Shown piece after piece: positions 23,657-34,523 of a stretch of DNA of 64,000 nucleotides (its first letter is position 1; each line of letters starts with the position of its first letter). The DNA is from Gentiana macrophylla (lineage: Eukaryota > Streptophyta > Magnoliopsida > Gentianales > Gentianaceae). Where the stretch lies: NCBI GenBank assembly GCA_026214975.1, contig CM047806.1, positions 77,299,599 through 77,363,598 on the forward strand. The letters run 5' to 3'. The notes under the pieces were generated by a model. That model had not been told where the DNA came from. It ran no database searches and worked only from the letters and a program-made list of their open reading frames with translations. A program made the translations under genes and the position numbers.

Positions 23657-25954
23657 TTAATGCATTTTAGGTACCCAAATCTGTTTGGGTCCATAATGGT
23701 CAGTGGTAAGCATGACAATTGGCAAGTTTCCATAAGGTCTTCTTTGAAAGGTATCATACCTTTGTTCATACATGTATTCTACACATCCATAAGGTCTAAC
23801 AGTTGGTTGTGTAGATTCACATATGCCTTCTGGCCTTTTGGTATGTAATGCTGTTTGAAGTGATTTCTATTGTTAGAAGCATTAGCATAACCATTGGATT
23901 GCAGTCTGTTAGGAACAGCACTGTAATATGGAGTCTGCTGAGGTCTTGTATAAGTCCTCTGTTGAGTCCTCTGCTGATTCCATTGCTTAGGTTTTACCCT
24001 ATCAGCATGGTTATACATCCTGTTTCTAGCAGCGAGGGCAGGAATATTCCAATCATCATCAGTAGGGAACAGTCTACCTTCCCCCTGAGATAAGTATCCC
24101 TTAAATGATTGACATTTTTAGGTTTAGGATTCTTATCCTTGGAATATTTCTGATTTTTACCTTTTTGTGGTCCAGCAAACTTGGTAGCAGGTCTGCTATC
24201 AGTAGGTCTAGAAGGTTCAGCAGTCCTACCTTTGGTTTTACCCTTTTAGTTAGGTACTGATGTCCTTTTTGACTTCTGATTTTGCCTCTTTGAAGCATTC
24301 TCAGTAGGCTTTACTGCCTTAGCAACCCTACTTGGAGTTGGATCTTGTGCAGGAACAAACTTAGGACCAATTCTGGTACTAGGTTCAGTGACCTTACTGG
24401 ATCCACTCTTATTAGATTGTTGAGTTCCAAATCCAAGCCCTGATCTGTCACCATAAGGATTTCCAGATTTGAATGTAGTGGAGGAAGAAGGTTGTTCAAC
24501 AGATTCAGCTGCTACTGAATGTACAGCAGGCTTATGCTGATTCTGTCCAACTTCTTTTTCTTTACCCTTGAGAATTCTTAATTCAGCATTCAACCTTTCA
24601 ACTTCTATTTGAAGAGCTTCTTTTTCAGCCTTCACAATCTCATAACCAGATTTTATTATCCTCAGTTGATTAAGAATGGCATCCAATGTTTCTTTATTGT
24701 CAGAATTTTTAGTATTTGAACCACATGTTGATTCACAATCACATCCAGTAGGAGTGTTAATAGATACAGAATTGTATACCTCCTCTGTTTCATCCATATT
24801 TGCCATTAAAGCATAATCATCCATATCAGCAACAAGTGCAGTGTCATCAGATTCATTTCCTTTTTCTGATTCCACTTCATATCCTGATTCATCTTCAGCA
24901 ACCATAGCCTTCTTGACATGTCTTCTTTGTTGACTTTTGGTCTTCAGTAGGTCTGGACAGTCAGGTCTAAAATGTCCAGGCTTCTTGCAATTGAAGCAAA
25001 GATAATCAGGTTCCTTACTTTGTTTTAACTCAGGACAGTCAGGTTTGAAGTGTCCTGGTTTCTTGCAATGAAAGCACAAATAATCATTGTCTTTCTTTGA
25101 ATCATCCTTTTTCTTTTCAGTGAATTTCTTTGTGAAATTCCTTGGAGAACTCTTTCCAGTTTTCATCATTCTGATCTTCTTGCTCAGTAGGGAAATTTGC
25201 TCTTGCATCTCATCCAGTAGATCATCTTCAGCTCCTGATGTCTCTTCTTGATGTTTAGCAGCCAATGCAGTGGTCTTTGGTTCTTCCTTTTCAGTGGTAG
25301 GTGCCAATTTCTTGCTGAATTCAAAAGCTTTATGATCTGAGAATAGTTTGAAGGTATCCTCTTCTTGTAGTTTTCTCATTTCTTCTATGGCAGTAACCTT
25401 CATTTCCCAAACTTCTTTTACAGGTAATGCTTCCAAGATTTTTGAGTTGATTTCTTCTTTTGAGTAACTTACACTCATCAGGGTAAGTTCATCCAGGATT
25501 GCATTGAATCTAGATTCCATTTGCTCAATGGTTTCATTTGGTAGCATTTTGAACTTTTGAAACTTCTTTTTGGCCACACTGATTTTGTTCTTCTTGATTG
25601 CATCAGTGCCTTCACAGATTAACTGAATCTTGTCCCAAAGTTCCTTTGCAGTTTTGCAATCTTTCACCTTCATGTACGAATTGCTATCCAAGGTTCTGTA
25701 TATAATGTCTATAGCAATATTGTTAAGGTTTGCTCTTTTCTATCATCAGCAGTCCATTCATTTTTAGGAATTTGAATGTACTGTGTCTCATCTCCCACTG
25801 TTATTGACTTGGTAATCTCCAGTGGACCATCTATCAGCACATCCATCATTTCATCATGAGTTGTAGCTAGATAAGCCTGCATACGACGTTTATATTCATC
25901 AAAACGATCTACAGAACACATCAACATTGTTCTAGCATACTGGTTGTTATCCAT
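23657..25954 (-). pseudogene. gag: Element B Gag, frameshifted
   Basis: The ATG at 25954 starts MDNNQYARTMLMCSVDRFDE, the usual start of SIRE-type Gag. A frameshift near 25700-25720 separates it from the 481-codon main frame (25691-24246). That frame holds the UBN2-type capsid domain (MESRFNAILDELTLMSVSYS), two CCHC zinc knuckles CFHCKKPGHFKPDC and CFNCKKPGHFRPDC, and a coiled coil. Further frame changes follow after 24246, and the C-terminal GPKQIWVPK motif lies near 23680-23700, just before a TAA at 23657-23659. Gag would form the particle and bind RNA through the knuckles. Confidence 0.9.
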
Positions 25955-26045
25955 GATGCAAAGCTTTGAAAATCAGTAACTTGAAAAAGTTTTCAAAGTA
26001 TTTTGACAAGCACAACAAGTAGGATTACTTCAAAACAGAAGCACT

Positions 26046-26057
26046 ACTCCGATACCA
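26046..26057 (-). other. Element B primer-binding site
   Basis: Minus-strand TGGTATCGGAGT follows the 5' LTR after 2 bp. It differs by two bases from the initiator-Met site TGGTATCAGAGC that is exact in element C. The next bases, AGTGCTTCTGTT, are shared with elements C and F. Confidence 0.85.
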
Positions 26058-26059
26058 AT

Positions 26060-27752
26060 TGTTGATCCCTTGAAAAGGCTTTGGTTAAGTTTAGAGGGGG
26101 GGGTGAATAACCTTAACACTTAAAACTTTTTGGAGTTAACAAACTCAGCAACTTCAGCAGCCTGCTGATACTTCAATAGTCTGCTGACACTCAGTAGTAT
26201 GCTGACTGTTAAGTTTACTGAATTTGTGCCGCGGAATAAATAAAAAATTAAGCCTTGTTACTTGTTGTTAAATATGATACTAAGTATTAGATACTCAGTA
26301 GTGTACGTGTGTGAAATCAGTTGCTAGATTCAGTAAGTTGATGTGCAAGATATACTAAATGTAGAAAGTAAGTAGGCAGATTTTATAGTGGTTCCATGTG
26401 GTGTAATCCTGTCAGTCCACTCTTCTCTTGTGATGTTGGAGGTAATTCACTAGAGATATTTGAGTTAGCTGTTACAAAAATCCCTAAGTTGCTTGTCCTT
26501 CACCAATAACTATGGCTTCACAAACTGAACACTTGGAACAGGTAGGATTGCTGCTCTAAAGTCTTCCACTGGTCCTTAAAGGGTAGGATTGCCTCTTCAC
26601 CAGCTCCACCACAAACAACGGTCTTTCACACCCCAAAGATGCTTCACTATCTTCAGTAGATTCTTATAAAAGAAAGTTTGAATCAAGTAAGTGATTCAGC
26701 TTTCAGCAGCTTGATCAGGATGATATGATCAGCAGCTTGATGTCTTCAGGTGTGTAAACTTGATGGAGCTTCAATGTAGAATACACTTGAAGAGATTTTC
26801 TGGATCAGTGGATTAAAGCTCAGTAGGGTCAGCAGGGTGTATTTCTTGATCAGAAATTTAAGCTCAGGATTATCTGTATTTTTCTCTTGATGTTCATCAC
26901 TTGTATCTGAATTAGGAGTCCTCTATTTATAAGTAGGAATCCTTTTGACTTATGTTTGAAATTCAAACATAGCCGTTTCAGATTTTGTCCCATTTGACTT
27001 GCCTTCTGTCACTGTTCATAGGACTGACACTGTCAGAATGCTTTTTGACAGTGTGCAGTCTTTCCACCCTTTGACTTGTATCCATTGGATAATCCTCTGA
27101 ATCTTTCCAACGTCCATGTGATCTTAACCATTGATTTGTTTGATAAAATCAGAGGTTGTTAGCTGTCCATTTCTTGTTTTCTTCAAATGTAACCTTTCAT
27201 TAAATCAAAATATGTGTCCAGCAGGTTCCTGAGAACATAAGTCTGCTGATATACACATCAGTAAGCTTATCCTTATTATGTTGTGTTTAAAAACACTTCA
27301 GCTTACTGTCTTTTATCTAACTTTTATTTATGAAGTTAGTTACACCTTTTTGCATATAACTAAGTTCCAATCACCACTTAACTTATGGAACTTAGACCTT
27401 GTACACAAGGTATATGTAATCAGTTTAGGTCATCACAGACTTCCCTAAATTCTGATTCCATATCCTTGACTTTAATTACTAAGTTTGATCCCTTAGCCTT
27501 CAATAACTGAGTTTAAGCCCTCACCTTGGGTCTTTCAAAGAGTTCCTGATTAGTCTACTGACACAGCTACCCTACTGATCTAGACTAGTCTGCTGATGTA
27601 AGTCAGCTGACCTTTTACAGTGCTTGTTTGATCAAACCTATACAATGATCAAACTCTAATAAACCTATACATTTGATCTAGACATCTTTTTGCCTTTGCT
27701 CTATAACGGCTAGTCTGGCACTCATCACTAAAACATAAAAATAAGTCCAACA
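26060..27752 (-). mobile_element. Element B 5' LTR
   Basis: A 1693-bp LTR, TGTTGATCC ... AAGTCCAACA in plus reading. The minus-strand TATA box lies at 26924-26931. Its 5' end on the minus strand (27752) abuts ATTAC, the target duplication. Confidence 0.95.
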
Positions 27753-28041
27753 ATTACATATATCGAGAGGACCAAGAAGGAAGAAATGCCAGCCAGAGTA
27801 AGATACGAGAAACAATGTTCTGCTTCCATCAATCCTACTCAAGTTTAGAGTCCTCTCGTGAAGGTACCCGTGATCGGCAAAGTAGACTATATACTTCTGG
27901 ACCGTGTTATCAGACGCGATGGTGAAAAAAGGGATAGCAAAGTAGGAGAACAAGAGCCAGAGGAGGACGACATAGTTTAAAACATAAGCAAAAACTTTTG
28001 AAAGAGTGTTCAAAGCAACAACAAAACAACCTCTATTTATC
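27753..28041 (-). pseudogene. Element T antisense extra ORF, copy 1, N-terminal part
   Basis: Minus-strand translation gives HERTLNLSRIDG, SGWHFFLLGPLDICN and, across the element B insertion, LTLVREFYAM at 13965. Copy 2 has IERGLKPGKISG, SGWEELVAKPFGHYN and VSVVREFYSAL at matching positions, so the two are paralogues and B is inserted 8 or 9 codons before REFY. A TATA-like GATAAATA lies at 28034-28041. I cannot place the start codon: the open stretch begins with a non-ATG codon at 28013. Confidence 0.75.
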
Positions 28042-28577
28042 GGAGAGGAGAAGAGTATCAGCGGCTGAGGTTGAAAGGATCCTACGGATTATGTTGGTTG
28101 ACTCTCCATATTCGAAGATTTAAATCTGGAGCCAATTTAATGCATTGGTCAAAAACACGGCCTTCGAGGAAAACCATTGGTCTTCGAATTTAATGCTAAA
28201 CAGGAAAACTGTTCGTCTTTCGAATTCCAACACACCTTGATTACGGGTCCCAACGGGCAAGTATGTCAGGATTCGAACAATCGTTTGTTTTCAAGAAAGC
28301 CCGTGCGAGGATGTTACTGAGCTCGCTTGGAGAAAAGTGGCAGAATGACCGAGAGGTGAGTTCATAAGGACTCGGAGAAATACAAATATTGCAAACAAAA
28401 TAAAACAAATGCTCAACACAAATGTGGATAAAGATCATTGTTGAAAAAAATGTGAGACAACAGTACAAACAAACAACAAAAAGAAAAAGAAAAAGAAGCA
28501 ACAACTGCATAAATACTACTCCTCATCAATAGCAAACAGGTCAGGGGAAGACTCGGACAAGTCGGAACCAGGTCGGA
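28042..28577 (-). other. Spacer between the two antisense ORF copies
   Basis: This is non-coding sequence downstream of copy 2 and upstream of copy 1 on the minus strand. It contains T-rich stretches on the minus strand (28430-28500) that could belong to a 3' end. The open frames here (28241-28510, 28413-28595) are low-complexity Leu/Phe/Cys runs and not convincing genes. Confidence 0.5.
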
Positions 28578-29279
28578 ACATAGGTTAGAAATCAATCAAG
28601 GAAACGGAATGGAGCGACCGGGCTGCATCTCCGTAGCAAAAGACACAACCTTACGATGTATTAACAGACCCCAATCCTCATTTACCGATGGGCTACCAAT
28701 AGCATGCAGGAGTAAACCCTCTTCCTCCATAACTTCCTTGAAATCATCAGTAGGAAGCACGTCAGTATTAATGAAACGCTTCCACTCCCGATGATCCTGA
28801 CATAGTTCGACGCAACCTCTTTCGAGGCAAATTTCCAGGAGTGAGGAAACAAATAGTGAAGAGCTCCATTTTGATGCATGTGTCGAGAAACTTCATCATC
28901 ATCCAAGGCCCAAGACCGCTCATAATAAAGGGCAGGGTCAAAGTTGGGAAGATGGAAGAAATCGTTGATGACCGCCGGAGTAAAAGCAACCGTCACTCCA
29001 CGCACAGGGACGGAGCTAACCGACCCCCTAGAGCTCAACACAGACAAAGCTGAATAGAATTCACGCACAACGCTAACATTATAGTGGCCAAAAGGTTTGG
29101 CCACTAGCTCCTCCCAGCCAGAAAATTCAATGCAAAGGTGAGACCCTCCGCTAATTTTCCCCGGCTTCAAGCCCCTTTCAATTAATACGGGGCACCGATT
29201 GAAATACACCCAGAAGTTGGCCAACACTTCACGTGAAAAGGTCGTAAAAAAAAGTAGATAAGTCGTTTGAGGAAGACAT
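28578..29279 (-). pseudogene. Element T antisense extra ORF, copy 2
   Basis: An ATG at 29279 starts MSSSNDLSTFF. A one-base length change in an 8-T run then shifts into the main frame (REVLANFWVYFN, 29227). The domain continues with CIEFSGWEELVAKPF, VREFYSAL, VRGVTVAFTPAVINDFFHLP and, after a further frame change near 28770, LLLHAIGSPSVNEDWGLLIH. A TGA replaces the Trp of the AFAWLIS block in copy 1, followed by LISNLC. It is related to copy 1 and to the N-terminal domain of ORF3 in elements B, C and F. A TATA-like box lies about 100 bp upstream. Biochemical function unknown. Confidence 0.8.
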
Positions 29280-29379
29280 GATCAAGAGAGATGGCACTGA
29301 AGAAAGATTCAAAGAAAATTTGAAGGAAAGTACACAAGTTGCTTCACGAGTAAATGAATATAAGGGTCAGCCATCTCCT

Positions 29380-29385
29380 CTTATA
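29380..29385 (-). promoter_or_regulatory. TATA-like box upstream of antisense ORF copy 2
   Basis: Minus-strand CCTATAAGAGGAG lies about 100 bp before the ATG at 29279, a spacing like that of the ORF3 promoters in B, C and F. No CACGTG box is seen here. Confidence 0.45.
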
Positions 29386-29912
29386 GGCACACTAAAAAGG
29401 GCCCACGATACGGATTGATCTGCTACAAATGGTCAAAATCAATCCTTTTCAAATTCAAGCATTAAATACTATGTCAGTTACTTTTCTGCCGCTCGAAATT
29501 ATGATTATTAAAACATGTCATAAAGAAGCCTGACGGAGTCAAACGCTTACGCTTCCCAAGACTGACATACCCAGGACAGTAAACGGGGAGAAATCCAAGG
29601 TCAGCTCCACCAGACCTCAACAAGTAGCATGCCCGAAATAATAAGACCGCGGACAGAGGTCAGGATATTTTCAATAAGCTTAAGACATACTGGGCCAAAA
29701 GCTTCTTAAAAACAAGTGGGACATGAGCAACATTAGGGTCGCCGCCGACCCCTCTGGCAGGTACTTGATCGCATTAGGGTTGTAGGTACACAATTTATCG
29801 TATTTTCGAGCAAAATAAAGCAAGTAAGGATATGCATATGGATAAAGCCATACAAAAAATTATTACAAACATCGAGGTTCTGAAAAGTTATCACATCAAA
29901 AAGAAAGGGCAG
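29386..29912. other. Spacer between antisense ORF copy 2 and the antisense intron-containing gene
   Basis: I see no gene, repeat or RNA structure here. It presumably holds the 3' end of the upstream antisense gene and the promoter of copy 2. Confidence 0.5.
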
Positions 29913-32900
29913 TCAAGTATCACAACTGGGGGCCGCAATCAAAAAACATTGAAAAACTTCATTACTAACTCTCCCATCCCTCGGGCACAAGGGACGCATC
30001 GTGAACATTCTCTCCCTGAAGCGAGGGTGCAGCAGCATGTCGACTGGGCTCGACGCAGAGGGGACCGGGGGAGTCTTCGAGGCCACTGCAGGTTCATTAA
30101 CTAACGCTCTGAAGTTATTAGGGATCACCGGTGGCGGGCTCCAGGGAGCTTCACCTCTCTCGACTAAGTCTGTGGCAATGGCACCAAGCTCTTCCTGTGT
30201 AAATGGAATCTTAGCATGGAATGGAAGAAGCCGAGCATCATACTGATCGGTCAGAGTCCAGTCTCTGAGGGTTTCCAAATAAGACGCACCAGGACCAAGC
30301 GCCCACCGAGCACAGCGCGCTAGATGATAAAAGCCTTCATCATAGCCCGCCAGACCTGCGGCACCAACATCTTTTGCATAACCCTCAGAGGCCTGGAAGG
30401 CCGCCACTGCTTTGATGCTGGCCGCCTTTAATTTCGCCTCCATCCCAGATTCAAGAGCCTTTTTCTCGTTAGCCCACGCCTCAACTGGCCGAACAGCCTT
30501 CTCCTGCAGCTCCGAAATGGTCTTGTTAAACTTAAGTGCCTCTTTCTCAGCCTTAGACACGAGCTCAGCATAAATAATCTCAGTGGCCTCAACGTCCTCT
30601 CGACGCTTCCTGCTAATTTCCTCCTGTTGGCTTTTGGTTGTGCCCGCTTCAAGGGTAGCCTGATTTACCTGCTCTTCTAAAAGGAAAACTTTCTTCAAAG
30701 CTGCATCCCGCTCGCGCTCGCGATCAGCATCCATTCTCTCATGCTGGGCCACCGCAGTATTGGCCTACCAAGAAAACAAGAATCAAGATGTGTTCAAAAA
30801 TAATGACACAAATAAAGGAGCTTACAAAAGTGGTGAGCATTCCAATCAGACCCGCCAGGTCCTATGGATGTTGTAAAAGCCTCGATTGCAGGTCCAATCT
30901 GTCCATCATCATAAAGCGTGAAGCGATTCCCTTCCCGATAACCAGGTCAACCTCTCCAGGACCATCCAATGTCAGGTTTTTAAGCTGGGGAACATTGGAA
31001 ATTGTATTGGCCAAAAGCAAGGCTTCACTTTCAGTGCGTGGTTTTTTTAAACCGGGCAGCAACCAGGGAGCCCGATTATCGGGTTGAGAGGAGGATTTCA
31101 CCACATTGCGTTCAACAATCGAGCGGATATCGGACTGAGCAGCTATCTTCTCTAAAGTTTCCTCAGCCACAGCAGCAGCTTTGTGGCTTTGACCGTCATC
31201 GGTCCATGACTTCTTGAAGGCCACGGTTTCTTTATCATCCTCGACGTGGATAAACTCAGAACCAGATGCTGACCCGACAGACCCAACCTCGGCCAAAGAT
31301 CTTGATCGCTTTGAAGCGGCTGATTGACCTTGCACATTGATAACTAGGGTGGTAGATTTGCCCTTCGACTGAGCAGCAGCAGCAGCATTGTTGGGCATGG
31401 AAACCATAGGGAGATGGCGCTCGTGGATACCGGATAGAATATCCGCCCTCTTTTCCTCATTGGCTTGAGCCTGGGCGCGTGCCTGCTGACGGAGACGGCT
31501 TGCATTCACTATATCTACACAAGTGGGTATAATTAATACAATCTCAAAAAGACAAATATGGAAAGAAAACAACAAAACACAATAAATCAAGGCATACATA
31601 TGGTGCTAACAGGAAACTCCTTCCTCACTCGGGGATCACCCTCACATTCCTTACACTCTGAGGGCTGCCATATCCTATGATGGCATTCTGCATACCACTC
31701 CGGATCGCACAATAGCGGTTCGACCTGGACGAGCGCCTCTTCTTCACCAGGACCGGTAATCCCTGCCAGCCGACTGCAATCCTCGGTAGGATCAAGGAGG
31801 AGACGGAGATTGAAAGTCTTTTCTTGTGTGGGTTTCTTTCCCCCGACAAAGCCCAACAGTTTCTAAATTCTAGAAAAAGAGCACTGATCGTCGACCTCCT
31901 CCTCGACTCCCTTAATGCTCTCGGTGTCCGGCTCTGTTCCAGTGATTCTTCTGAAAGGCCATCCGACCCGAGATTCAACCTTCATGCACCGACTATGCCA
32001 GGAGTATACTTTTTCAGGAAGGTCAAAAAATAACTGGCAAGCTTTTTTCCGTGGAGCTCTTTGATTAGATTCCCCAAATTTGGTGACCCAATAAAAATGG
32101 TTAAACAAGGCAAGAGAGGGCTCCCTGCCAAGCAGACGATTCACGACAATAAAACCCAAAAACACCCTCATCAAGCCCAGGGTAAGATCACTAGGATGAG
32201 TATCGGTAACCTCCAAGAACATTACAAGGAAAGGATCGAAAGGGGGCCTAGCCCCGCCAACAAAATGGTCATAATGAAACCAAATGCAATCAAAGTTGCA
32301 CCGACCGCACACTCATTTTTTGTCTCTGGTCCCAGGAAAGCTAACAAAGCGATAATCTGAAGAAATATCATAGGCGGCAAGGGATCTGGTATAGTCAGCA
32401 GAGTGATGAAACTTTTTCCATTGGTGAGCTACCTCTCTATCGAAAGCTTTCTGGGCTTCGAGCTCAGCATGGCCCTCTTCGTTGTATTGCTTAGGGGGTC
32501 ACGGATTCGACTGTCTGGAGGCCCTCTATTTTTTTGAACGAGCTGCATTTGCTCGCAATACTGCCTCCCCCTCATCCGGGCCTTGATCAGAAACACTTGT
32601 GACCTCTCCCTCTGACATTTTCATTGTAAGCTGCTCGGCGAAATCCTCGAGGGTCTGCTCATGCTGGTCCACTTCAGCAAGCCCATATCCCACAGCTTCT
32701 AGACTTTCTTCTTGACTAAGGGTACGCTCTGAAGACATCCTGAAAAAAATAAGGGCGAGGCGGATGTTCAGTCACCTAGACATAAGAGTCGGGCCAAGAC
32801 AAGCGTGTCCGCTCATCATGACACCTCACCCCTCCGTTTTCCCTAATAGAGCCAATATCATCTCAATACGTTGTGATTAAAACCAGAGATTCCGGAAAAG

Positions 32901-33131
32901 AAAGGGCTGGAGGCAAACTATCTCCCCCGTTTAGTGAACCCAAAAACACACATGAAGGGGAATTATACGCAAATAGGAAAACACTCAGACACCTCAATGA
33001 ACGTAAAAGCAGAGGAAAACCTACCCAAACCCTCGACAATCAATCATTCCATGAAATCTCGAAAGAAACTACTAATTAAAAAGATACCACGGCCCGAGGA
33101 AAGTAGTACAATAACGGAATTTGAAATTTAC
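29913..33131 (-). pseudogene. Element T antisense intron-containing gene (aORF1)
   Basis: Splice signals give a coherent gene: a 5' UTR intron (33131-32740; CAG|GTAAAT to TTTTTTTCAG|G) ending one base before the ATG at 32738, exon 1 32738-31655, intron 31654-31515 (AGT|GTAAGG ... TGTAG), exon 2 31514-30826, intron 30825-30765 (GTAAGC ... TTGGTAG), and exon 3 30764-29913. The exons total 2,625 nt, exactly 875 codons. Exon 1 encodes PPFDPFLVMFLEV and SLALFNHFYWVTK, matching plant proteins described as putative gypsy-type transposon (Transposase_28-like). Exon 3 is a long coiled coil followed by LGPGASYLETLRDW. Five in-frame stops (four in exon 1, one at 30862) and no frameshift make it a young pseudogene. 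Function unknown. Confidence 0.8.
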
Positions 33132-33911
33132 CTGAATAGATCGATCGGCCGGAGAAGAGATGAATATCAGTCGGAAATTGAAAACAAGCCGCCACGGAAA
33201 TACACAGACGCCGCCGGTGTCTATGGTTGAACCACCGGATTCTTCACAAAACGCTTGGATTCTAAGACGGAAAAAGAAAGGATTTTGCGAAAACGGAAAT
33301 GCAAAAATAGGTCGATTCAAGGTTACTCCTTATTTTAGACAACATAAAGAGTCGAAACGTCACCTCAACCTCCTCGAGATTCAAAATTCGAAATAAAACC
33401 ACCTCACGGTTAACAAGATTTTCTCCCTAACAAAACTCTGTCCGAGAACTACAAAAGTCGGCGGACGATCGCGATCACGCCACATCTATCACGTGGTCAT
33501 AGCTACCACTAATAAGTATGTCCGCTTCGTAGCACAGCATCAGGCAATGAGTCATATCGTGACATGAAAATTGCCAAAACCTGCACATTAGTGCGGTCCC
33601 AAACCTATCCGCCATTGGGTGCAGCATTTTTCGCCTGCCCGCTTCATCGCACAGGCGCCTCGCAATGAGTCGTAACGTGACACGAAAGTTGCCTCGAAAA
33701 AACCCGGCAAGCAAGACGGCCCATACTGTTCGCTATGAACACCCTGCACATCCCAAATGATGACGTATCGACATGGCTCACTCCGGCCTGATACCATCAA
33801 AAGCGGTCTAATCTTAACTAGGATCATTGAAACAAGGTATGTCTCCGTACGAACCACGATACTCCCTGTTCACACTCTAGCGAGCGATCTAACCATGGAG
33901 TAGGGGGCCAT
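33132..33911. other. Element T region upstream of aORF1, with an imperfect tandem repeat
   Basis: This should hold the promoter and first UTR exon of aORF1 on the minus strand and the 3' untranslated part of T on the plus strand. Two units of about 130 bp (about 33511-33642 and 33643-33775) share CGCTTC..GCACAG, CAATGAGTC and CGTGACA.GAAA.TTGCC. No clear TATA box is visible. A purine-rich GGAGTAGGGGGCCA at 33897-33910 is the plus-strand polypurine tract next to the 3' LTR. Confidence 0.6.
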
Positions 33912-34523
33912 TGATATACCACGGCCTGATAACGGTGGACCGAACGACCTTTGTACCTACCTCAGTGGTATTTTCCCCGCCTCTGACCTCCATCGCCACC
34001 AGCTCAACTAGAAATAAGACGATCAAGTCATCGAGCTTAGACGATCATCTCAGCCCTCGAGCTGGGGGCCGAGCATGCCGCCCATATCCATCGTACCAAT
34101 CCTGCGGACTAAGCCCTCTGCACAGGCGAACACGCTCCATACTCTACGCCAACGAAGACAAGACAATCCCAGCGTGAAGACGATAAAGAATTCGGCGGTC
34201 CCCTCAGCGCGACCCGCTACCCTTTGGTTTCTTCTCAATTAGGTTTATTAATGTCTTGTCAATCCTAGTCTAATTACAATTAGTGTTTTGCCTATAAATA
34301 GAGGCTTCGAATCATCTGTAAAGGGGATTATGAAATATAAGCAGATATACTCTGCCAAATTCGTCGACCACGTTTTCTTCTCATCATACCACACACCTTC
34401 CGGCTGAGCTCCGCCGTGTATTCTTCACAATAACCGTACATCAACACCATAAATCATCTTCTCCGTTCGGATATCCACCGCATCACTTCCAATATATCCA
34501 CCATGATATTCCAAGAAATATCA
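33912..34523 (+). mobile_element. Element T 3' LTR
   Basis: A 612-bp copy of 4383-4993 with scattered substitutions, TGATATACC to ATATCA. TATA box at 34293-34300. It is followed by AGTCT, one base different from the AGGCT before the 5' LTR. Confidence 0.92.

Larger units (their letters stand above)
13961..27757 (-). mobile_element. Element B: complete SIRE-like Ty1/copia retrotransposon (13966-27752)
   Basis: LTRs at 13966-15698 (3', 1733 bp) and 26060-27752 (5', 1693 bp) start TGTTGG and end CCAACA. The flanking pentamer ATTAC is identical on both sides (13961-13965, 27753-27757). The interior on the minus strand holds the primer-binding site, gag, protease, integrase, RT/RNase H, a 4-kb extra ORF and a polypurine tract in that order, the layout of SIRE/Maximus-type copia elements. 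It interrupts the antisense ORF copy 1 of element T. All three genes carry stops; gag and pol also have frameshifts. Confidence 0.96.
4383..34523 (+). mobile_element. Element T: Tat-type Ty3/gypsy retrotransposon with nested insertions
   Basis: Two LTRs (4383-4993 and 33912-34523) bracket a plus-strand gag-pol and a block of minus-strand extra genes. The flanking pentamers are AGGCT (4378-4382) and AGTCT (34524-34528), a TSD with one substitution. The Tat assignment rests on three things: the gypsy order protease, RT, RNase H, integrase; a second RNase H of archaeal type starting at YVDGASS; and antisense ORFs downstream of pol. Without the solo LTR (7826-9919) and element B (13966-27752) the element would be about 14.3 kb. 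It interrupts element A's integrase next to HTDVC. Gag-pol is inactive through stops and frameshifts. Confidence 0.88.

Noticed and set aside
28241..28595. Leu/Phe/Cys-rich minus-strand frames resembling membrane segments
   Set aside because: They read through a T-rich stretch downstream of the antisense ORF copy 2 stop; composition explains the hydrophobicity.
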